From positions 1 through 5,366 of the forward strand of contig JAJYMP010000388.1 in assembly GCA_021786915.1 (NCBI GenBank): a stretch of 5,366 nucleotides of DNA, given 5' to 3'. The notes beneath the pieces were generated by a model. The model did no database searches, was not told where the DNA came from, and was given only the letters and a program-made list of their open reading frames with translations. Shown piece by piece: positions 1 through 4,867 of this stretch (positions are counted from its first letter, which is position 1; each line of letters starts with the position of its first letter). This DNA comes from Chloroflexota bacterium. Lineage in GTDB: Bacteria; Chloroflexota; Limnocylindria; Limnocylindrales; CSP1-4. The position numbers and the translations under genes were made by a program.

Positions 1-881
1 TTCTGCACGAGGCCGCGCGCGGCGAGGTTGGTCGTCCCGAGCGGATGGTCGCCCACCCTGATCCGCAGCGGCACGCCGGCCGGGGCGCACACCCGCACGG
101 TCCCCGCGTTGGCTGACAGCGATCCGCTCAGCGTGGCATCTGGTGAAGGCAGCGCGACCGTGAGCGAGCCCGCATTGGCCGAGCCCATGACCGAGGTCGT
201 TCCACTGGCCCCTCTCAGGTCGACATGGGCGTCGCCGGCATTGACGGACGTCTCAAGCGAGGTCACGTGCATCGCGCCCAGCGTCAGCCGCGAGGAACCC
301 GCGTTGACCGAGATCGAGAGGCGCAGGTCGGGGTCCGCGGGCAGCACGAGCAGCCACTTCGAGGCGATGTTGCCCATCCCGAAGCCATGCTCGTCGCCCA
401 TGCGAAGCCGCAGACTGGAGCTCGACGAGGCGTCCATCGCCGGCGCACTGTCGCCGCCCGGCCAGGCGACCGACCAGCCGCCGCCCGGCGCGCCCGATAC
501 GGTCAACTCACCGCAGTTCACCGAGACGTCCACGGACGCCCCCGACACGAGCGACCCCGTGAGGCCAGGGACGCTCGACGGGCTCGCAGGCGTGCTGCCG
601 ATCCCGCACGGCGCGAGCCACGAGCCGGGCCCGATGCCGGCTGCGACCAGGCCTCCGGCCATGAGCCCGAAGGTCAGGGCCACCACGACACCGCCGAACA
701 CGTCGAGCACGGTGCGGCGGAGCGCCAGCCCCAGCCCCACGCCGATCAGCAGCAGCGGCCAGAGCTCCAGGGAGCGCCGGGCCGTCTCGGCGTCGAGCAC
801 GCCGGCCCGCACTGCCAGCGGCACGCCGCCCAGGGCGAGGAAGAACACACCCCAGCCCAGCAGTCCCCGGTTCACGCGCAT
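1..881 (-). CDS. LiaF/toast-rack-like membrane protein, C-terminus cut by window edge
   Basis: Reading the minus strand from the ATG at 881 gives 293 residues with no stop before the window edge, so the C-terminus is missing. Three hydrophobic helices come first (about residues 6-24, 40-54 and 61-83). The second contains WPLLLIGVGLGLALRR, typical of the LiaI/LiaF-type transmembrane region. A Gly/Ser/Pro stretch follows, then an extracytoplasmic beta-rich part with NAG motifs at residues 193, 214, 236 and 258, about 22 residues apart, plus a related NCG at 122. Regular short strands with this turn are known from the 'toast-rack' and DUF4097-like domains of LiaF-related proteins, which are linked to envelope-stress sensing. 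The start is supported by a purine-rich Shine-Dalgarno ending five bases before the ATG. It is transcribed divergently from the HAD gene. The fold family is fairly clear; the cellular role is inferred and no partner two-component system is visible here. Confidence 0.8.
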   Translation of the reverse strand, partial: MRVNRGLLGWGVFFLALGGVPLAVRAGVLDAETARRSLELWPLLLIGVGLGLALRRTVLDVFGGVVVALTFGLMAGGLVAAGIGPGSWLAPCGIGSTPASPSSVPGLTGSLVSGASVDVSVNCGELTVSGAPGGGWSVAWPGGDSAPAMDASSSSSLRLRMGDEHGFGMGNIASKWLLVLPADPDLRLSISVNAGSSRLTLGAMHVTSLETSVNAGDAHVDLRGASGTTSVMGSANAGSLTVALPSPDATLSGSLSANAGTVRVCAPAGVPLRIRVGDHPLGTTNLAARGLVQ

Positions 882-886
882 CGTCA

Positions 887-893
887 CCTCTCC
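887..893 (-). promoter_or_regulatory. Ribosome binding site of the toast-rack membrane protein
   Basis: On the minus strand GGAGAGG, continuing into TGA, lies five bases before the ATG at 881. It is a good anti-16S match and fixes this start. Both following plus-strand genes lack such a site. Confidence 0.65.
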
Positions 894-940
894 CGGCTCT
901 CGGCCACCGCCATCATCGCGCAGCCCACGCGTGCTGACGG

Positions 941-961
941 GTGACGAGGGTCACATCCTCG
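941..961. repeat. Overlapping inverted repeats in the divergent intergenic region
   Basis: Two small dyads overlap here. GTGAC-gagg-GTCAC spans 941-954, and CGAGG-gtcacat-CCTCG spans 945-961. They sit between the divergent membrane-protein and HAD genes, about 35-55 bases before the HAD start, where an operator could act on either promoter. The arms are only five bases long in GC-rich DNA, so chance is a real alternative. Confidence 0.25.
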
Positions 962-983
962 GGGCCGGGGGGCCCGCTGTTGA

Positions 984-989
984 TAGCCT
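984..989 (+). promoter_or_regulatory. Candidate -10 element for a leaderless HAD transcript
   Basis: TAGCCT fits the TANNNT form of a -10 hexamer and ends seven bases before the ATG at 997. That spacing would place transcription initiation at or next to the start codon. There is no usable Shine-Dalgarno: the only purine run, AGGA at 990-993, is three bases from the ATG. No convincing -35 is seen. Leaderless starts of this layout are known in actinobacteria and other high-GC groups. Confidence 0.4.
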
Positions 990-996
990 AGGACGC

Positions 997-1668
997 ATGC
1001 CCAACCCCACGGGACGGTTCGACGCCGTGCTGTTCGACATGGACGGGGTGCTCGTGGACAGCGAGCACCGCTGGAATGACGTGCGGATCGCGTACGCCGC
1101 GGCTCACGGGCGCCCGTGGGGCATCGACGATCAGCACGCGGTGATGGGCGCGAACTCGATCCAGTGGGCGACGACGATGCGCAACCGGCTCGCGCTCGAT
1201 GACACGCCGGTGGACAGGATCCTCACGGAGGTCGTGGCCGGCGTCGTGGGCGAGTTCCGGCGGGGGACGGTCGACGTGGTCCCTGGTGCGCCGGCGGCGG
1301 TCCGCAGGATCGCGACGCGGTGGCCGGTCGGGATCGCGTCGTCGTCGCACCCCGACGTCATCGCTGCCGCACTCGACCTGCTGGGTCTCCACGACGTGTT
1401 CGGCGCGGTGACCTCGTCCGACGAGGTGGCCCACGGCAAGCCCGAGCCCGACGTCTACCGCCTGGCCGCCCAGCGCCTGGGCGCGGTGCCAGAACGGTGC
1501 CTGGTCGTGGAGGATTCGACGAACGGCATCCTGGCGGGCAAGGCCGCCGGGGCCTACGTCGTGTTGATCCCGAACCCGACGGTGCTCCCCGCGCAGTACG
1601 CGGTCGATGCGGCCGACGCGGTCATCGAGCGGATCGAGGACCTCGACCCCGACGCGCTGCCGGGCTGA
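997..1668 (+). CDS. HAD-superfamily subfamily IA hydrolase (beta-phosphoglucomutase/CbbY-like)
   Basis: A 223-residue cytoplasmic protein with all four HAD motifs in order. Motif I is FDMDGVLVDSE, with nucleophile D14 and acid/base D16. Motif II is S115 in GIASSS, motif III is K148 in HGKPEPD, and motif IV is E172-D173 in VVEDSTNG. The helical segment between motifs I and II (about residues 20-90) is the C1-type cap of subfamily IA. Length and motif spacing match the beta-phosphoglucomutase/CbbY/phosphoglycolate phosphatase group, which act on small phosphorylated sugars or acids through a phospho-aspartate intermediate. The substrate cannot be told from sequence alone. The frame stays open far upstream to position 28, but that part is antisense to the membrane-protein gene and reads as low-complexity shadow. 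The ATG at 997 directly precedes the conserved first strand. It lies 109 bases before the acyltransferase gene. Confidence 0.93.
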   Translation: MPNPTGRFDAVLFDMDGVLVDSEHRWNDVRIAYAAAHGRPWGIDDQHAVMGANSIQWATTMRNRLALDDTPVDRILTEVVAGVVGEFRRGTVDVVPGAPAAVRRIATRWPVGIASSSHPDVIAAALDLLGLHDVFGAVTSSDEVAHGKPEPDVYRLAAQRLGAVPERCLVVEDSTNGILAGKAAGAYVVLIPNPTVLPAQYAVDAADAVIERIEDLDPDALPG

Positions 1669-1765
1669 CGGCGGAGCCGGCTCGGCCCGCCCCGCCTGCC
1701 CCCGTTCCCCAGGACCCGCGGCTCAACCCTGCCGACTGGGCCGTTCCGCAACCGGCCGTCGCCGC

Positions 1766-1771
1766 CATACT
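1766..1771 (+). promoter_or_regulatory. Candidate -10 element just before the acyltransferase GTG
   Basis: CATACT ends six bases before the GTG at 1778, and neither that GTG nor the in-frame ATG at 1787 has a Shine-Dalgarno. The layout mirrors the one before the HAD gene and would give a leaderless transcript. The first base departs from the TANNNT pattern and there is no clear -35, so support is weak. Confidence 0.28.
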
Positions 1772-1777
1772 CGGGGC

Positions 1778-2563
1778 GTGCCCGAGATGCTGCTCCCGGA
1801 ACCCGAATACCGCCCGTTCCGGGTGCGCCTGCTCCGCCTCGCCTGCCGGATCGTCATCGGCGGGCTGCTCCGCATCCGGGTGGAGCACGCCGAGCGGTGG
1901 GCGACCCGCCCGGCCATCTACTGCTTCAACCACCTCAACTGGATCGATCCGCTGGTCCTGCTCGCCGTCCTGCCCCTTCGGCCCCACTACGCGATGTTCG
2001 GCCCCATGGAGGCGGACATGCACAGGGGACCCCGCAACCGGCTGATGTCGTGGGCCGGTTTCGGCATCCCGTACCGACCCGAGAAGAGCGACCTCCTGCC
2101 GACGACTCGACGCGTCGGCAAGGTGCTCGAGCGGGGCTGGGTCATCGCGATCGCAGGGGAGGGGAGGATCCACCGGGGCGAGCGGGAACTGACGCCGGTG
2201 GCCGACGGCACCGCCTACTTCGCGCTCCGCTCCGGCGTGCCGGTGGTGCCGCTCGCGATCAACGGCACGTCGTGGCTGGCGTTCCGGCGCGGTGTCCGCG
2301 TCCGCGTGGGCGAGGCGATCGTGCCGGAAGGGCGCGCCAGCCATGCCGCGGTCGAGGCGCTGACGGGCAGGATCGAGGCTGCCCTGCTGAGGATGACCTC
2401 GGACTTCGCCGACCCGCCGCCCTCCGGGCGCCTCTTCCGACGCCTGACCGAGTGGTTCAACGTCTGGCCCGAGGGCGGCCGCCCGCGGCTGGGCGAGGGC
2501 GATGGCGCCGCCTATGTCCGGGAGCTCGGCGGGCGCAACGCGGCGGGAGGGGCCGCGGGCTGA
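1778..2563 (+). CDS. PlsC-type 1-acyl-glycerol-3-phosphate acyltransferase-like protein
   Basis: A 261-residue lysophospholipid acyltransferase (PlsC/LPLAT) family member, expected to acylate a glycerophospholipid or related acceptor at the inner membrane face. The catalytic block NHLNWIDP gives the HX4D pair H52 and D57. Block II is GFGIPYR with R100. Block III is GEGRIHRG with E128. Block IV is VPVVPLAING around P155-P158. A short hydrophobic, basic N-terminal stretch (about residues 14-33) may anchor it. Block III reads AGEGRIH instead of the usual FPEGTRS, so it keeps the Glu-Gly core but lacks the Thr-Arg; acceptor specificity may differ. The GTG at 1778 was chosen because of the -10-like element before it; the ATG at 1787 would shorten it by three residues. 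The C-terminal 40 residues after the core are family-variable. It ends 51 bases before the next gene, probably in the same transcript. Confidence 0.9.
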   Translation: MPEMLLPEPEYRPFRVRLLRLACRIVIGGLLRIRVEHAERWATRPAIYCFNHLNWIDPLVLLAVLPLRPHYAMFGPMEADMHRGPRNRLMSWAGFGIPYRPEKSDLLPTTRRVGKVLERGWVIAIAGEGRIHRGERELTPVADGTAYFALRSGVPVVPLAINGTSWLAFRRGVRVRVGEAIVPEGRASHAAVEALTGRIEAALLRMTSDFADPPPSGRLFRRLTEWFNVWPEGGRPRLGEGDGAAYVRELGGRNAAGGAAG

Positions 2564-2603
2564 CCTCCGTCTGTGGCATCCTGCCATCGTCACCGCACAC
2601 CAT

Positions 2604-2608
2604 GGAGA
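2604..2608 (+). promoter_or_regulatory. Ribosome binding site deciding the GTG start at 2615
   Basis: GGAGA lies six bases before the GTG at 2615. The other in-frame GTG at 2573 has no comparable site and would add 14 Cys/His/Arg-rich residues unlike the rest of the protein. The ATG inside this site (2602) is out of frame. Confidence 0.6.
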
Positions 2609-2614
2609 TCCTGC

Positions 2615-2980
2615 GTGGGAGCCACCGGCCTCTCAGCCGACCGCACCGAGTACCGCACCCGCCTGGCGGAGCAGCCTGACCCTCAGATCGACAGCTGGGC
2701 CGCCGAGATGATGCGCGACGTCGCCATCCGGCGGGGCGTTGTGCGCGTGATCGAGGAGTTCCGCGCCGCCGCCAAGCTCAGCGAGCGTGAATTCGAACGG
2801 GTGTTCGCATCCGGCGGGGGCCCGCCGACGTCGCTCGGCCGCGACGCGCAGGGCCGCCTCATCGTGCCCGCGATCACGCTCTGGGCGCTCGTGCCGGGCA
2901 TCCGCTCGCAGGTCTCCGATGGCCGCGATCGGCTGATCGACTACCTCGTGGCCTCGTTCGACGAGCTCGTCTACGTCTGA
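2615..2980 (+). CDS. Unrecognised 121-residue soluble protein
   Basis: I do not recognise this family. The protein has no signal peptide or membrane segment and looks mostly alpha-helical: a charged N-terminus, helices at about residues 26-53 and 56-66, a Gly/Pro loop (SGGGPP, 66-71), a GRDAQGRLIVPAITL segment (75-89) that looks like a beta hairpin, and a C-terminal helix (102-118). The mix of acidic and basic residues and the G/C-rich third positions support real coding. GTG at 2615 is preferred because it has a Shine-Dalgarno. It starts 51 bases after the acyltransferase gene and its TGA is followed directly by a coding-like frame that leads into the UbiA domain, one base out of phase. A role beside lipid enzymes is suggested by position only. 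A frame-shifted fusion to the UbiA gene is possible but less likely than two genes. Confidence 0.75.
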   Translation: MGATGLSADRTEYRTRLAEQPDPQIDSWAAEMMRDVAIRRGVVRVIEEFRAAAKLSEREFERVFASGGGPPTSLGRDAQGRLIVPAITLWALVPGIRSQVSDGRDRLIDYLVASFDELVYV

Positions 2981-3290
2981 TCGCCGCCAGACCGCGGCGC
3001 CCCTCCGGCAGGCCCACCCGATCGGGGAGGCACCGCCCGCCGAAGCCCCTGCCCCTCCGGTCCCGCCTGATGCCCTCACGAGGCTTGCCGCTCGGAGCGG
3101 GGCGTCGCTGGCGGCTGATCTGCCGAGGGCCACCGCCTCGAGTGCGGTCTCGCCCCAGGACGCTGCGTTCAGCGCTCCGGCGTCGCCCGTATCGGAGCGG
3201 GTCGCCCCGCAGCGCTGGAGCCGGGTCGAACGAGCCGTCAGGGCCGCTCGGCTCGTCCATCCCTTCCCGTCCCTGCTCGACGGGATCGTC
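2981..3290 (+). other. Open, coding-like stretch in the UbiA frame with no ordinary start codon
   Basis: The UbiA frame is open from 2937 (after a TGA at 2934) but contains no ATG, GTG or TTG until 3291. Most third codon positions here are G or C. The translation is Ala/Pro/Ser-rich and then turns into WSRVERAVRAARLVHPFPS (from 3216), which looks like the membrane-entry segment typical of UbiA proteins. The real N-terminus should therefore lie in this stretch. Candidates are a CTG at 3108 with GGAG at 3094-3097, an initiation signal I cannot see, or a missed base giving fusion with the preceding gene. The Arg-rich frame starting at ATG 3070 looks like a shadow. No promoter or terminator is evident. 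Confidence 0.55.
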
Positions 3291-4073
3291 GTGGCGGTCG
3301 TCGCCCTGGTTGCGGACGGGACACCCGCCCGGGCCGCCATCCTCGGTGCCTCGACCGTCAGCCTCCAGTTCGCGATCGGGACGCTCAACGATCTCGCTGA
3401 TGCCCCCCGGGACGCCCAGGCGAGGATCAGGAAGCCCATCGCGGACCGCCTTGTCAGCGCTCGAGTGGCGAAGGGGGTCCTCGCGACGTTCCTCGTGACC
3501 GGGCTCCTGCTGGCCCTCATCGCCGGGCCGCTGCTCCTCGTCATCGCCGGGCTCGGGCTCGCGATCGGCATCTGGTACGACCTCGGAGCCAAGGGGACCC
3601 GGTTCTCCTGGCTCCCGATCGCGCTCGGCGTGCCCCTGCTGCCCGTCTATGGTTGGCTCGGGGCGACGGGCAGTCTGCCCGCGGCGTTCACGATCCTGGT
3701 GCCAGCCGCCGTCCTCGCAGGAGCGGCCCTGGCCATCGCCAACTCCTCGGTGGACCTCGAGCGCGACGCCTCCATCGGCCTGACGTCGCTCGCCGTCGTG
3801 CTGGGCCCGACCCGGTCCACGGCCGTGGTGCTGCTGCTGCAGATCCTCGTGGCGGCGCTCGCTATCGTTTCCTGCGGGGCGTCACCGCGGTCCGGACTCT
3901 GGCCCGCGGCCACCGGGGCGACGGCGGCCCTCCCCGTCGCGGGGGCGCTGCTGGGGTTCCTGGGGGCCAGGCGCGGCCCGGTGCCGCGCGAGGTGGCCTT
4001 CGAGGTTCAGGCGGTCGGTCTCGGCCTCCTCGCGGTGGCCTGGATGAACGCCCTGGGTGCGGCCGCCGCCTAA
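3291..4073 (+). CDS. UbiA-family prenyltransferase (start uncertain, probably further upstream)
   Basis: A polytopic membrane protein of the UbiA superfamily, which transfers a polyprenyl group from its diphosphate to an aromatic or glycerol-type acceptor. The first Asp-rich motif is NDLADAPRD (N33, D34, D37, D41), matching NDxxDxxxD that holds Mg-diphosphate. It is followed by a basic RIRKPIADRLVS segment. The second is DLERDASIG (D155, D159), less rich in Asp than the usual DxxGD form. About seven to eight hydrophobic segments are visible between residue 15 and the end. The coordinates use the first ordinary start, GTG 3291, giving 260 residues. This cuts into helix 1, because HPFPSLLDG lies just before it, and family members are usually about 280-300 residues long. 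The substrate is not resolvable: quinone, other aromatic and digeranylgeranylglyceryl-type acceptors all remain possible. It follows the unknown 121-residue gene and is probably co-transcribed with it. Confidence 0.85.
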   Translation: MAVVALVADGTPARAAILGASTVSLQFAIGTLNDLADAPRDAQARIRKPIADRLVSARVAKGVLATFLVTGLLLALIAGPLLLVIAGLGLAIGIWYDLGAKGTRFSWLPIALGVPLLPVYGWLGATGSLPAAFTILVPAAVLAGAALAIANSSVDLERDASIGLTSLAVVLGPTRSTAVVLLLQILVAALAIVSCGASPRSGLWPAATGATAALPVAGALLGFLGARRGPVPREVAFEVQAVGLGLLAVAWMNALGAAAA

Positions 4074-4249
4074 CAGACACCTGAAACTTCTCGCCGCGGA
4101 TGAGCCTCACAGAGATGGAAGGCAGCCGGCTCACAAGCCGTACAGCCGCAAGTCCTAGGGAAAGGGGCGACCACCGTACCCCTAACGCTCTGCCTTACCA
4201 GCCCGTTACCCTAGGTACCGATCACACGCTCGGAGGACACCAGCGTCTC
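4074..4249 (+). promoter_or_regulatory. Structured leader upstream of the secreted-protein gene, family unknown
   Basis: This 176-base gap holds strong pairing potential. P1 joins TGGAAGGCAG (4116-4125) to CTGCCTT-a-CCA (4190-4200), ten pairs with one bulged A. Inside it CGGCT/AGCCG forms a hairpin (4127-4140, loop CACA), and GGGG (4164-4167) can pair CCCC (4179-4182). CCTAGGG (4154-4160) can instead pair with CCCTAGG (4209-4215) outside P1, as a pseudoknot-like or alternative pairing. GTACC (4176-4180) could also pair with GGTAC (4214-4218). Competing pairings just before a Shine-Dalgarno are typical of cis-acting regulatory RNAs. I do not see the signature boxes of the cobalamin, TPP, SAM, c-di-GMP-I or ydaO classes. 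No clear promoter is visible, and an unstructured spacer cannot be excluded. Confidence 0.4.
4232..4236 (+). promoter_or_regulatory. Ribosome binding site presented in a small hairpin loop
   Basis: GGAGG is a strong site but lies 13 bases before the ATG at 4250, longer than usual. ACGCT (4226-4230) can pair with AGCGT (4242-4246), placing GGAGG in the loop and bringing it nearer the start codon. This site supports the ATG at 4250 over the in-frame ATG at 4100. Confidence 0.5.
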
Positions 4250-4774
4250 ATGTCGTCCATTCTTCGTCAGTTCCGGGGCCTCGGCATTGCCCTCGCCGTG
4301 CTCGCGATCTCGGCAGGCGCGGCCTTCGCCGCGGCACCGTCATTGCAGCTCACCTCCAACCACGGGACCACCCACCCAGCGGTCGACGCGCCAGGGTCCG
4401 TGGATCCGTCGGAGTCGGCCGAGCCGTCCGCTTCCGCTGAGGCCACCGAGAGCCCAGAGCCGAGCGACTCTGCGGAGCGGTCCGAGAGCGCCCAGGCCGC
4501 CTCGTCAGTCAGCCCGAAGGGCTCCCCGAGCCCCAGCGACACGCATGGCGCCCTTGTCTCGACGGCCGCCCAGATGCCGACTCCGTCGGGCTTTCCGAAC
4601 CACGGCGCGTTCGTCTCCTGCGTCGCGCACCTTGGCGTTTCGCCGACCACGGTCACGCCCCAGTCCTGCGGTATCACCCCCGCCGCTTCGGCCCAGCCGA
4701 ATGCCGGCCAGGGTCACGGCCACGGCAACGGTCATGGCAACAACGGCCACGGCCACGGGGCGACCGGCCACTAA
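4250..4774 (+). CDS. Small secreted protein with Ser/Glu/Pro-rich linker and His/Gly tail
   Basis: A 174-residue exported protein of unknown function. Residues 1-27 form a classic Sec signal peptide: basic R6/R9, a hydrophobic core GIALAVLAISAGAA, and a cleavage site after AFA (25-27). Residues 40-96 are a low-complexity Ser/Glu/Ala/Pro linker with SES, SAEP and SPEPSD-like units. Then come two related segments, THGALVSTAAQ (98-108) and NHGAFVSCVAH (117-127). The second carries C124, which could form a disulfide with C140. I recall NHGxxVSCVAH-like segments from small exported proteins of high-GC bacteria, but I cannot name a family. The tail (153-174) is Gly/His/Asn with six His and could bind metal. 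The in-frame ATG at 4100 would put 50 polar residues before the signal peptide and is rejected. It follows the structured leader and ends before a terminator. A surface or envelope role is inferred. Confidence 0.82.
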   Translation: MSSILRQFRGLGIALAVLAISAGAAFAAAPSLQLTSNHGTTHPAVDAPGSVDPSESAEPSASAEATESPEPSDSAERSESAQAASSVSPKGSPSPSDTHGALVSTAAQMPTPSGFPNHGAFVSCVAHLGVSPTTVTPQSCGITPAASAQPNAGQGHGHGNGHGNNGHGHGATGH

Positions 4775-4781
4775 GAGCCCC

Positions 4782-4801
4782 GCCCGGATGACGATCCGGG
4801 C
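4782..4801. terminator. Perfect 8-bp hairpin after the secreted-protein gene
   Basis: GCCCGGAT (4782-4789) pairs perfectly with ATCCGGGC (4794-4801) around a GACG loop, seven bases after the TAA. No T-run follows, so it is more likely an mRNA 3'-end stabiliser or auxiliary terminator than an efficient one. Confidence 0.5.
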
Positions 4802-4814
4802 ATGCCAACATGAC

Positions 4815-4845
4815 GAAGCCGGCGCCATCGGCGCCGGCTTCTTCT
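4815..4845 (+). terminator. Intrinsic terminator between convergent genes
   Basis: GAAGCCGGCGCC (4815-4826) pairs perfectly with GGCGCCGGCTTC (4830-4841) over a three-base ATC loop. The plus strand then reads TTCT. The 12-bp GC-rich stem and downstream T-rich tract fit a rho-independent terminator for the secreted-protein gene. It also lies just past the stop of the convergent minus-strand gene, and the stem works on both strands, though the minus-strand tail is poorer in T. Confidence 0.75.
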
Positions 4846-4867
4846 GTTGCTCCGGGGAGATCCGGGC

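Noticed and set aside
28..996. Long N-terminal extension of the HAD protein (546-residue open frame)
   Set aside because: This part is antisense to the membrane-protein gene, is low-complexity Pro/Ser/Arg-rich, and ends where the canonical HAD motif I begins after the ATG at 997.
1674..1683. GAGCCGGCTC palindrome after the HAD gene as a terminator
   Set aside because: It has no loop and no following T-run; it is probably a chance GC palindrome.
1622..2593. Minus-strand 323-residue open frame opposite the acyltransferase gene
   Set aside because: It is Arg/Pro/Ala/Gly-rich with no motif, while the opposite strand has all four PlsC blocks; such long antisense frames are expected at high GC.
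3070..3498. Plus-strand frame starting at ATG 3070 as a separate gene
   Set aside because: The translation is Arg/Ser/Pro-rich and unlike a folded protein, and it overlaps the UbiA coding frame by more than 200 bases.
2633..3592. Minus-strand 319-residue frame opposite the unknown and UbiA genes
   Set aside because: Low-complexity Arg/Ala/Ser translation; the plus strand carries the UbiA motifs and a gene with a ribosome site.
4100..4249. Upstream in-frame ATG extending the secreted protein by 50 residues
   Set aside because: It would bury the signal peptide behind a polar stretch. The ATG at 4250 has GGAGG upstream and gives a standard Sec leader, and the stretch is better explained as structured RNA.
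4116..4249. Known riboswitch such as ydaO (c-di-AMP) or cobalamin in the leader
   Set aside because: GGGAAAGGGGCGACC and CCCGTTACC faintly resemble ydaO parts, but the conserved CCGTCAGCTAACC-type box is missing and no cobalamin box is seen, so I do not assign a class.
4700..4774. Short tandem GGCCACGG/GGTCACGG-like units as a DNA repeat array
   Set aside because: They are explained by codons for the Gly-His tail of the secreted protein and are not a separate repeat element.
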